From Enoplolaimus lenunculus (Eukaryota > Nematoda > Enoplea > Enoplida > Thoracostomopsidae), in the NCBI GenBank assembly GCA_030248215.1, contig JASANG010004123.1, forward strand, positions 1 to 64,000: a DNA stretch of 64,000 nt, in the 5' to 3' direction. Below are positions 50,201-60,800 of this stretch, in pieces; the stretch's first letter is position 1, and every line of letters begins with the position of its first letter. Under the pieces are notes generated by a model. That model was not told the DNA's origin. It worked only from the letters and a program-made list of their open reading frames with translations, and searched no databases. Made by a program: the position numbers and the translations under genes.

Positions 50201-50280
50201 GTATCACGGTTAACGATTTGGACATTTTTCAGGCCAAAAGTTGCCGTAGAGCTGGTGCTTTCTTCGTTGTCGTAGTACAT
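44229..50280 (-). CDS. Claudin/PMP22-like four-span membrane protein E
   Basis: Three exons (49974-50280, 46657-46797, 44229-44632) join in phase to 283 aa. A 36-residue cytoplasmic N-terminus precedes span 1 (about 37-60, ending LPGWLVVQL). The first loop has WRIGIWGEW (82-90), resembling the GLW part of the claudin signature but without the usual cysteine after it. Spans 2 (about 110-127) and 3 (about 144-165) are joined across an intron whose donor is GC (CAG/GCAAGT). Span 4 is VIGWFAFVNYLLAVVIFII, followed by a short basic tail SRKRKGS. A further small exon in the 3.2-kb first intron cannot be ruled out, as the loop is short. Paralogue-like to D. Confidence 0.78.
45566..46112. repeat. Tandem array of about 184-bp units derived from the TTAGGC-MITE
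   Basis: Three units plus a partial one, starting 45566, 45750, 45931 (partial) and about 45,968. Each carries CATTCCTAAGCCTAAAC, CTTAAGCTTATTC and the TATTGCTGTC block of the MITE plus a shared flank (TTTACGGACGTAA). It lies in intron 2 of gene E. Confidence 0.85.
46257..46466. mobile_element. Family-4 MITE, complete, TA target
   Basis: 210 bases from CACTGCAAAAAATGGTGAGT to TTATTGCAGTG, flanked by TA on both sides, as for Tc1/mariner-type elements. Confidence 0.8.
47130..47200 (+). other. tRNA-like sequence, probably pseudogene
   Basis: TTGGCCGAGTGGATAGAGC is a near-perfect Pol III A box. TTTGG..CCAAA forms an anticodon-like stem around CTTTCGA. GGATCAATGTC is a degraded B box, and the acceptor ends do not pair. 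Confidence 0.4.
47605..47804. mobile_element. TTAGGC-MITE, full copy with exact 8-bp target duplication
   Basis: 200 bases from GGCCCATGTAAAGATCAAGA to CTTTACATTTGCC, flanked on both sides by AGATAAAT. Best-defined copy in the window. Confidence 0.9.
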
Positions 50281-50893
50281 TTGCCAGATTCGAAACCAAA
50301 TATTAAGTTGAATAAAGTTTGCCTGATGAAAGATAGTTTTTTAAGCAATGAAGCTGTCCTGGCTGCGTCGTCGGCGACATGACTTGAATACTGAAACCTG
50401 TGGCACACCAGAAATTATATTTAAAAATTCGATGTATTTTAAAATATAAGGCTACGCAACAGAACCTGAAAAAGAAAGCTGCAAAATTTGTTAAAAATAC
50501 TTAATTACAGTAAAGATTTACACATTTCAACTGCTTTACCAAAAAGAAATCGATTGTTCAAAGAAGCGAATGTTAATTTTTGCTTTTGTAACTAAAATTT
50601 AAACAATAAAACCGATAGATACAAGATTAATATTTAACATTGTTACACTAAGGGGCATGCCAATCAAAGATAAGCAGCCCACTGTCGATGCAAAAGCCGT
50701 AACAGCGCTGGATCCAAAAATCTATGATGGGAAATGCTGCACCCTTATCGAGGGAAAAACCAAACGTAACTATTAGCATTGAATTTTAGCACAAAATTTT
50801 GGGTTTCATCCCAGTTTGGTGTTCAAGCCTTGGAGGGTTTAGCCCTCCTCCTTGGATCCGGCCGCTGGGCCCTGAATATAATTTTAACAACTG

Positions 50894-51100
50894 CACTGCA
50901 AAAATGGTGAGTCAAATTGAATCTCTCCGAAATAGTGCTCTACGGGACTACACAGAGTCAAATTCAGCTCCGCGAGAGTCAAATTCGACTTACTGTGACG
51001 CGCACGTTTAACTCTGGCGGAGTCGAATTTGACTCAGTTTGGATAGTCCCGTAGACTCTATTTTGGAGAGATCCATTTTGACTCACCATTTTTTGCAGTG
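50894..51100. mobile_element. Family-4 MITE, complete
   Basis: CACTGCAAAAATGGTGAGTC to CACCATTTTTTGCAGTG, 207 bases. The flanking dinucleotide is TG on both sides rather than TA. Confidence 0.78.
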
Positions 51101-51745
51101 TGTAAATCTGTCAAATGCCACACCAGCATTGCTAAAGAGTTAAAAAATTATTGCCGTGTGCGAAAAAAGCGCTCAAGCCCTTTAAAACTCACGTTGGTGT
51201 GCTTAAAGACAAAACGACCATTAAACTTTTTAATACGTACACGATTGTAAACAAACTTGTCGGCAACAAAATGTGTCTGTGAAACTTGCACAGTTGCTCA
51301 CAGAATAACAATCACAACCGCTTGCGTTAGCTGTCTTTAAAGGCCGAAATTTGTTTCTACAACTCGCAGCTGTCACTGATTTTTCTCACTGGATATGATC
51401 GCATCCGTGTGTCGATAGCTCCAGTAATCCTGGCGCATCCCATTCACCTATTTGTTTGCCCAACAGAAATCGAAACCCCACAAAAAAGCTTTTGTATTTA
51501 TATGATTTAATACTGAAATTGCGTTTGGTTTCTTGTTCGATTCGGACGCGAACTTTTTTTCCACTATGTATTACGCGGCTCCCGTCAGTATAACTCTGAT
51601 CAGTCACAGGGTTAAGAAACTAATTTAGGGATCACACATCCATAGGAGCTTAAAGGCTCAAGAGTTTTTTAAATGTTCATGGTATGCATCAAACAGAAAT
51701 TTATTAATAATTGCAACGTATTTGTATTTTTGGGTTGCGCACTGT

Positions 51746-51998
51746 GGTCAATGTATAGAACATGATCGTAACAGTAGCATAAGCATATTTTTATGCCTAA
51801 ACCGAAGCGTTAGAATGAGCATATACCTAAGCACTATGACTAATGGTAAGAATAATCCTATACGTGAGCCTAAGCCTAAGCGTAATCGTATACCTAATAA
51901 GCCTAAGCGTATGGGTAATCCTATTCCTATGTGTAAGCCTATGCAAAAAATAGCTTAAAGTTTAAGCTAACTCTATTGCAGTTCTGCGGAAAATGGCC
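51746..51998. mobile_element. TTAGGC-MITE, long degenerate copy
   Basis: Starts GGTCAATGTATAGAACATGA. The interior is an extended series of CCTAAGCGT-like units. The right end is truncated after CTCTATTGCAGTTCTGCGG. Confidence 0.75.
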
Positions 51999-52501
51999 TT
52001 CACGGTAAACAAAAAATGATTGCTAGATAATTAAAATTACTACGATAAGCTTTATCAACATTTCCCGGTAACATTTCAAAATTTATCCCGGTTGGATTCA
52101 GCCCTAGAAATATAAGAAATTGTACCAACACTGATTTAAATTGCGCTGATGGTTAGGTTAAGACATAACTCATAGGATAACCACTTAACAGCCATTTACA
52201 ATCAAACTGCCAGTTACGATCTGCTTAAGTTACATCAAAATATTTCACCCATTAATTATACATCAGAGACAATCGGAAGCCGCAAGGTCTTATTGCGTCT
52301 GCTGTCGTCATAGACGTTAGTTTGGGGTAACCTGACACGACCTGAGCCCTTGTCATTTTGCGGGAAAAGGTCATTAGTTAAAATTTCGCACCCGCCATAT
52401 AGGCGTCCGCTCTTGGGAACACTGAAGGGCAGCGCTGTAATTCGACCAATGGTCTTTCAAAGATTGGCCCTATATTCGACGTTAAGAATCATATTATTCG
52501 T

Positions 52502-52693
52502 TAAATGGGTATGGCAGCTATCACTAGTCAGCGATTGGTTTTCAAACCGACTGCTTCCGGCAGTTGCAAATCTTAAAATTTACATACAGGTAAGATTAAT
52601 CGAACGCAAGTTCTAAAATTGAAAACTCATTGTTTACTGATTCGAAAGTGACAAGACCGATCACCAACGGGTTATAAGAGCTACACACAACGA
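52502..52693. mobile_element. Family-2 MITE
   Basis: Contains TTGGTTTTCAAACCGACTG and ATTCGAAAGTGACAAGACC with ACCAACGGGTTATAAGAGC near the right end. Confidence 0.6.
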
Positions 52694-53039
52694 GTACAGG
52701 TTTAAGCCGAGTTTCAGGACATCTGCAGGCGTCTTTAAAATGACTTCTTACTGCACCTAAATTCTGATTTCGACAAACAACTAATGATTACCTATTTTTC
52801 TTTATTAAGTAAAGAAATTACAAATATGTAACTTGTATACATAGTACAGCTTTGTGTTAATTTTTACTAATTGCAATTTTAGCCAATATCTGCAATGTGT
52901 TGTAAAGTTGTTTGGTTGTACGCTAATTTTCTGAGATATTTTGGAAATTCTTTTCCGAAATTTGTGACAAAAGTAAAACAAAACGCGCTAAACAGACAAA
53001 TTTTATAAAATTATGCAAAATTTTACTACTCAAATTGCT

Positions 53040-53145
53040 GAAACATCCGGCAAAAATTCACCGAAGCCGGAGCCGGAGCCGGAGGCCGATTTTCTGCCGG
53101 ATCCGGAGCCGGAGGCAGACCTCCGGTTGTACTCTGGTGTTTAGA
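53040..53145. mobile_element. CCGGAG-repeat element (family 8)
   Basis: GAAGCCGGAGCCGGAGCCGG units end at CCTCCGGTTGTACTCTGG. The same closing phrase (CAACCGGA) ends the TTCCGA-rich stretches at about 2,700-3,010 and 33,115-33,210. Confidence 0.5.
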
Positions 53146-53849
53146 TAATCTTTAGTCAGTTTATTTAAAAAAGAAAGTTAGACAACTGAAACATAAATAA
53201 TATATTAAAAAATATAGCTAAGCAGTGTTAACATTTGCTCATTTGCAAACGTCCAAGTTTAGAAACGCATATGGTACCTAGCCATTGTTGGTGGGTTGTG
53301 AAGAAAACTAGATTTCTTTCAATTTATTAACCATAAATTTTATAACATTTCATAGCCTCAATCCATATATATATATATTCACCACATACCAACAATACCA
53401 GATGTCCATATTTACCTGAGTGGAATATTTGGCACGCTTTTAACCGAGGTCGCAGCCACACTGAAATCCTCTGGCTACACGGTTTGAGGTTTAGGCAAAT
53501 AACAACATTAGGCTTTGTTTGTTAGCAACCAACTTTAGTGTTGTAACCACAAAATAACATTTTTGAATTTATAACAGTGCTCAATGTGCCGGAGAACTTA
53601 ACAACAGTACAAACTTGAAATGTTATTTTACAACCCGTTACGTTAAAGTTGTTATTTTTTTTTACAACCGGTAATATAAGGCCCTGGTTGCAACATCGAA
53701 GCGGTGGAAAGTTATTTTTTGACCTTCTAATTTAATATTTGAAACATTTTGCACTTAAAACATAAATTGCAAAATGTTGCAATTTAAAGTATAAAATACG
53801 ATATTGCTTAAAACTGAATATGGTTAAATTCAAAAATATTCCAAAGTGC

Positions 53850-54035
53850 GGCCAATGTATACAGAACGAGGCCGCAACAGCAGCAAAAGCATATTTCTAA
53901 GCCTAAGCTTAAATGTAAGAATGAGCTTACATCCTAAGCTTAAGCCTAAGCAAAACAATTTGTCGAAAGCTTCAGCTTTACTACTCTGTTTTAGGTCCCG
54001 CAGGAAAACGTTCCGCTCCTGATATTTACAAGGGC
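53850..54035. mobile_element. TTAGGC-MITE with near-exact 8-bp duplication
   Basis: GGCCAATGTATACAGAACGA to TATTTACAAGGGCC. Flanks CAAAGTGC and GAAAGTGC agree at seven of eight bases. Confidence 0.82.
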
Positions 54036-54806
54036 CGAAAGTGCTAGCGAAATCATGATTACGCCTAGGTGGTAAAACTTTTAAATATAAACATTCACTT
54101 GCTGTTTTTCAGCAGCTGGCGTAGGTGCAACCGGATACTCGGTTACGGCGCAGTCAAAAAATTCATAGGCGGTTCCGGCTCCGGTATTAATGTTACCGAA
54201 TATTTATCGCTGAAAACTACACCATATCTCTGTATTATACAGCTGCTTACAACAAAAAATACGATCACCCACAGCCGCTCTCGGGAAACTCTTCCAAATA
54301 CACCCTAATAACAGATTAAAAGCTGAAAACCAGAAATTTTTGAAGTCGGTTCGAAAAAAGTTAATGTCAATTTTCCATTCGCAGGCTTGAGTTAAGCTGA
54401 TGCTCAGGTTTATGCTTATGCGTCGGAAAAGGCTTGCATAAGCCTAAGATGTTGGTTAGGCCCTTACGTAAACCTAAGCCTTAACCACAAATGTAGGTGG
54501 AAGGGTACCAACACCAAATACCGGTTTTTAAGCTAAATTTACAATCTGTTTCAACAATTTATTGTTGCCCCGAAACAAATATCAATTTTTATTTTGAGGT
54601 CGTGTCCTGAGCCTATGGACGTAGCCAGAATTTTTGAAAGAGGTGGAGGTTACGTTATATAAAAACTTCGAAGAGGGGTTCTTGTGTTACAAACTGATGG
54701 CACGTCAAAGATTCTCGGAATAAAAATCCCAACGAGGGGGAGGTTGACACCTGAACCTCCTGGCTACGCCATAACTTGGGCTAACCTCTCAGTACATCGC
54801 TGATTA

Positions 54807-57800
54807 TCAGACCATTCCAAGCCGTCTGACCCGGCTCATAAAACTGTCTCGTTCTAAATAGCAGCCACCCAGCTCCCGACGGCCTTTAAACCCGTTTCGG
54901 CCATGGAGTATCCTATAATTGTCATAAACCACAATTTCACCAGGCCGTAATAAATGTGTCACTTTTGCTTCTGGATTTAGCAAATGTTCGGCAAACGCTT
55001 TGTAGGCTCGGTAGAATTCTCGTTGTTCAGATGCGTTGTCACGACGCTGGTTCGTTGTCCCCGCAGTGTTGGTTGGCATCAAGTCTCGGTCATATGGATT
55101 GAAACTGTAAAATCCTAATTGCAATAGATGCTACACACAGTAGAGAATACGATACGCTTATCGTAGGCCAATTAACAAATTGTACAGCCGAAACTGTCTT
55201 GAAACTGCACGGTTTGCACAACGCCCTGTTTGAAGATTTGGCCAAGGTTCAGAGGACTACGCTTGGAATCGAACTTTGACCAATTGCACTCTGGTCAAGC
55301 ATGCTACCATTACACTACCAGAATCACTGCAACAATATCTAATTCCGGTATATGTGCACATGTATGGCAATTTTTTTGCTTTACATGCGGACACTGGCTG
55401 GTCCAATGGGATCGCTCCTGCGTAGGCTTAATACTAAAAGTTATCAAAACCAAGGCTTTGTATTAAGGTTTAACGTTGAAATAGCGCTCCGCACTGCAAT
55501 AGATCCCCGAATACTTATTAAAAACCGAGCGTTTGTATTAAGATTTAATACAATGTGAAGTTCTGCCACTGTATACACTCACCATGGGCATATCTCTATA
55601 TACATATATCCATACATTCATACATACATACATATATTTATATATATTTATTATATATGTCGTAGGCCAATCTGCTATTCATGCCAATACTAATTAGCCC
55701 AGGCCAATCTGCTATTTTATGTAATGGCAATTTGTCCTGAGCTAAACTGCTATTGAATTTATAGACCAATCAGATTTGATTATTTGGACAAACACAATAC
55801 CGTTAACCAATCAGCGTTGGTCTTGTAAAACGCCTTCGCACTTATAAACCATAAAACCCGAGTAAACTTAACAAGAGAGTAACGTAAACAGTTTATTATA
55901 CGACGAAATAACCACGCTATGAGTATAGTGAAGCACACCGGTAGAACAAACAGTCTGATCATGAATCCTCCTTAAACTCCAGTGTTTTCAGCTTATATAC
56001 CACTTCACCGCCTACGCAACTCGTTGTCACTAAATCATTGGCCCACGTATCGTTCGCTAATCCACGTGTCACTCCATGCTTAGCCCACGCATCGCTCGCT
56101 AATTTGGCCACGTACACATTGTTGCTAGCTAGACGTGAATAAAGCAAAACATGTCGTAAAGAACACGTTCACTTCATTCACGTTACAGAACCCCTCCGTA
56201 TTAAGCGGAGCGCTGAGCCTGGACCTGAACATCAGGAGAAAATCGTACTGTCTTCTTCGCCGGGCCCAAGGAATCGTGCATCCCCGCGATGTGTTGATGT
56301 GCAAGATCCAGTGCATCGCTGAGATTCTGACGCTTGATTGGCACCTTCGCTTGCGCGAGAGGCAGCACGGTAGACCTAGATACGTATGCCAGCCGATTGC
56401 TGCCGAAAAACTTGACCGCCAGTGAGTTTCGTGGTCGTTTGCACTTCGCGAGGTCGGTGCCATCAGGGGAAATGACCAGCGCAGGCCAATGGGGCCACTT
56501 GGGAAATTTCGCAAGGATGACATCGCCAATTGCAGGTCGTTGAATTGCTGTGTCATCAAGCGGTATAGATCCGGTTGGAATTGCACCCGCTGTGTCGTCG
56601 TGCAGGAACGCTGGCTTGACCCGATCTACGCTAACCGAGTCCTCAGTATCTCCGATTTTCAAAATCATGGTTTTGTCGTCGCGGCTCTTGACTTCGTAAG
56701 GCCCACGGAAGCGCGGTTGAAGGGCACCTTTGACCGAATCGTCTCGCAGCCAGACGTGACTGGTTGTGAGAAGGTTTTTCGGTACATACCAGGGAGTTGA
56801 GTGACGGCGTTCGGGGGCATTGAAGCAGTTGATCGTAGCTTGTAGATTTTGCACAAAATCAGAAGCGCTCGCATTTTCGGAAATTGAAGTTGGCATGAAG
56901 TAACAGTGAGGTAGGTCGATGTTGCTGCCGAAAACCATCTGGCAAGGTGTGAATCCTTTGTCGTTGAGGGCTGTCCGGACTCCCAGCAGCACTAGCGGGA
57001 GGGACTGCATCCAGGAACGGGTGCTGCAGTGGGCACGAAGACCGGTTTTCAGCGTCCGATGAAATCGTTCGACCGCGTCGTTACATGCCGGATGGTAGGC
57101 GGTCGTACGCCTACGTTCAATTCCCAGCTGTTCCATAAGCGTAGACCAGAGAGCAGATTGAAATTGAGCCCCACGATCGGAAATGATGATACGCGGGACC
57201 CCAAAACGGCTGATCCAGCCGGCGATGAGAGCGGCAGCGACTGACTCGGTCGTAATGTCTGGGACTGGAATGGCTTCCGGCCAACGAGTAAACCGATCAA
57301 TCACCGTAACAAGGTATCGATTGCCTAAGGAAGGCGGAAAAGGCCCGACGATATCGATGTGGATCGTGTGGAATCGTCCCGGATTGATGGCAGAACGAAT
57401 GCCTCATCACTTGCCTTGAGGAGCTGTAGCATCCCGGCCAGAGTGTTCTTAGACTGTTGAGAGAGATTGACAGGCCCAGGATTCCGTTCAACCCCGCCAA
57501 TAAGCAACAGCACCCGTAGGCAGGTGGCTTGCCGCCGACCTACACCTTGACCAGAGCACCCGGTGACGTCCAATTGTGGGAACCCGTGGGGCGTAGCAGT
57601 GACGACACAGGTGAAAAGTGTCCTCGAACGCTGCCTTTTGCCATTCCTGGGGATGTTGAAACGACCATTCGATTGGAACGAGTACGTCACAACTGTGTGG
57701 CAAGGGACGACCGAGTGAGGATGATGGACGATTCGACGATTGACGACCACTTGAAATTTGAGGAGCGCCAGGACCAGCCCCACAAAGACAGGCAGGACCC

Positions 57801-60800
57801 GAAAACGGGGAGGTGTTTGTGTCCGAGTCGGGCTCACCATTGTAAAACGCCTTCGCACTTATAAACCATAAAACCCGAGTAAACTTAACAAGAGAGTAAC
57901 GTAAACAGTTTATTATACGACGAAATAACCACGCTATGAGTATAGTCAAGCACACCGGTAGAACAAACAGTCTGATCATGAATCCTCCTTAAACTCCAGT
58001 GTTTTCAGCTTATATACCACTTCACCGCCTACGCAACTCGTTGTCACTAAATCATTGGCCCACGTATCGTTCGCTAATCCACGTGTCACTCCATGCTTAG
58101 CCCACGCATCGCTCGCTAATTTGGCCACGTACACATTGTTGCTAGCTAGACGTGAATAAAGCAAAACATGTCGTAAAGAACACGTTCACTTCATTCACGT
58201 TACAGTCTTACAGTACCGTTGTTTTGTGAAATCTCACAATCGCTATTTGGCCTAAGCGGATTTGCCTACGACATATATATACAAATACAACTTCAAACTC
58301 ACCAAACTTGTTCCAACTGGCTGGAATGTTGATTAACGTTAATAACACGTTTGAACGCTCGAAAATATTCCGTATCTGCGATATAACAATGTGGCATGGA
58401 TACGCTGCATAGGATTTCGTATGCTTCTGGGTCTGCTGTTTTGAGTTGCCCTGCAGCACAAAATCCATCAACATACGTCGCTTCACCACCAGTATCGGCA
58501 GGACGAACGCAATACATCAACTTAAATGTAATGAATAATAGGTTTTCAAACAAACGAACTGTGGAACCTGCTGATCTGAAAGTACACGCAGAAGTAGGCT
58601 TCATTCGTGTACAAAAATGTGCTGAATTTCGAAACATTATCTTTTGATGGTTTTTAAGTTACATGTCCTATTGCTGACTGGTGGCAGACACAGTTGCTAC
58701 ATACATTTGAGAATACGGGCAAATAGCACAAAGTCGTCAGACTTGTTCTTAATGCTCAAAACATGTTAATGCTAATACGCGCAAGCCTACGATTGCTTAA
58801 AATATTAATTGAACAATTTCCCGCAATAAGTGTACTATGAGCAACTAATCGCAAACTGCATAACGCGACAAAACATCTATAATGTGTAATGGTTAACAAT
58901 TAGCACTCGTATCTGCAGGATCACAACCTACGTCAGAGACAAGAGCCCCCACGAGCTATAGCAACACATTCTTATAGTCGAGCAGTGACAGTAAACGTAT
59001 CACATTCGTGGCTGCTGGGGTTCGAATCTGGGACGTAACCAAAGAAGGTACGGGGGCGCCGCTTCCTCTGAGAGTGCGTTTGACGCCCTTGAGCAAAGTG
59101 GGCAATTTGACAAGTTCGAAAAATATTTTGTATTTGTAACTGTCTCAGTGTCTCGCTGAATTTCTGTCGATATTCTTTTAATATTTGCTGCTAAAATTGT
59201 GTTTGGCTTCTGGTTCGCTTCACTGGAGTGGTGTTTCCAACTTTGACCGAGGTTAAACTATAGCAAGCGCCGATTAAGTTTGCAAAAATTCCATTTTCAC
59301 AGACTTTAATTTATTTTAGTAATTTTTTTGACGTAAACAAAGGTTCTCTCGTTTGCCGATTTACTTACTATTACGTAATAAGTTTCCTCACAACTTCTAC
59401 TACATCTCTCCAAAATTAGCGAAAAACTATTGTGAATTTTCAAACTAACGAACGGCTGCAATTGCATACATCAAAATTTGCACAGAAGCATAGTACATCG
59501 AATGCAATAAATGTGCTGAATTCCAAAGCTAAACCATTCCCTGGCTCGAAGGTTACAAGACCTATCACCAACTGGTCATTGGTGCTACACACATTTGAGA
59601 ATACTGACTCTTCACTTAAAATCAGATCCTGCATTAAATGAAAATATTCATGCAGAAAAATGTTAAACAAAATTCTCCTAAAAAATGCAATGTTGTTTAT
59701 GGAGGCGGTATTCTTTATGGCAAATTTAATACTGGGCAGCGTCGTCCGCTGTCACACGACACCGCACGGCAACGCAAGCGAATTAACGCGCGATGCCGCG
59801 GTTAAAAAATTGTAAACAAGTCGTGCCCGTCCAAACAGCGCCCCACGACAAGCATAAGGTAACATTTAGTCGTAAGCTAACCATATATCCAGGAGTATTG
59901 GTCAAATAAGTACCATCTGTATGAGCGTGTAACGGCACATTATCGTAGGCCAAATCAGCAACATCTGCAACATCAGCGTGTAGTTGGTACCAACTGCCGT
60001 AGAATGTTGCTTGAACAATTCCAATTGATTCGCCAAGCGCTTTGATATCTGAAAGTGGCCACACGAGCAAACGCAGATAGAGAAATTCATCACACCTTGG
60101 ACCGCGTTCTTAAATGGCTATAGCGCCTATCGCTAGTTGTTGATAAATATTGTAACTTTTAACTTGACAATATTAAGCCTTCAAGTTTTAGTACAGTTTT
60201 CGAACTCAAGTTGCGTAATTTCTTCCTAAACTTTGACATTGTTAATTTACGCAATGGGCTGTTCTACAGTTCGGAATGCTGCTCGTATTGCGTCGAGTAC
60301 CGACAATTAAATGATGTTACTAAAAAGGATAGTTTCTTTCTTCCACGGATCGACAAAACGATTGATACGTTAATAAGACATTGCCAAAAAATTTTGTGTC
60401 ACTATGGGCCCAGAGGTGTAAGTGGGTGAACATTTCATTATGTGGAAAGAAAAATTTGTCAAATTTCCCACTGTATTGATATTAACCCTTTCTCACATGA
60501 ATATTTTCTATTTTCCGTGAGACCTACTTTTATGCTTGGATTCGAACTCCAGTGACTGGAGTGGGAGGCGTATACCATCACCACTCAGCTATAGGAGCTT
60601 GACGCTCGAGCCCGAGGGGCCCCTCACGTCTTGTGGTGATTTAGTACTATGTATACGTGTTGCAATTGTTCAACACGGTGCGATATATATTATTTAACGT
60701 ATACACACTGCGCTGAGTGGCCTATAGGTAACTCAATGTGAGAAGGGGTTATAGATAGTAAACTGAAAATTTTTCGCTTAATTAGGCAATCGCTTGATCT

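Larger units (their letters stand above)
50281..54806. other. Upstream of gene E: repeats, no gene seen
   Basis: Contains a family-4 MITE (50,894), TTAGGC-MITEs (51,746 and 53,850), a family-2 MITE (52,502), CCGGAG-type elements (about 53,040-53,145 and 54,125-54,200) and an inverted TTGTTATTTT / AAAATAACA region (about 53,510-53,690). No frame resembles a known protein. Confidence 0.5.
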
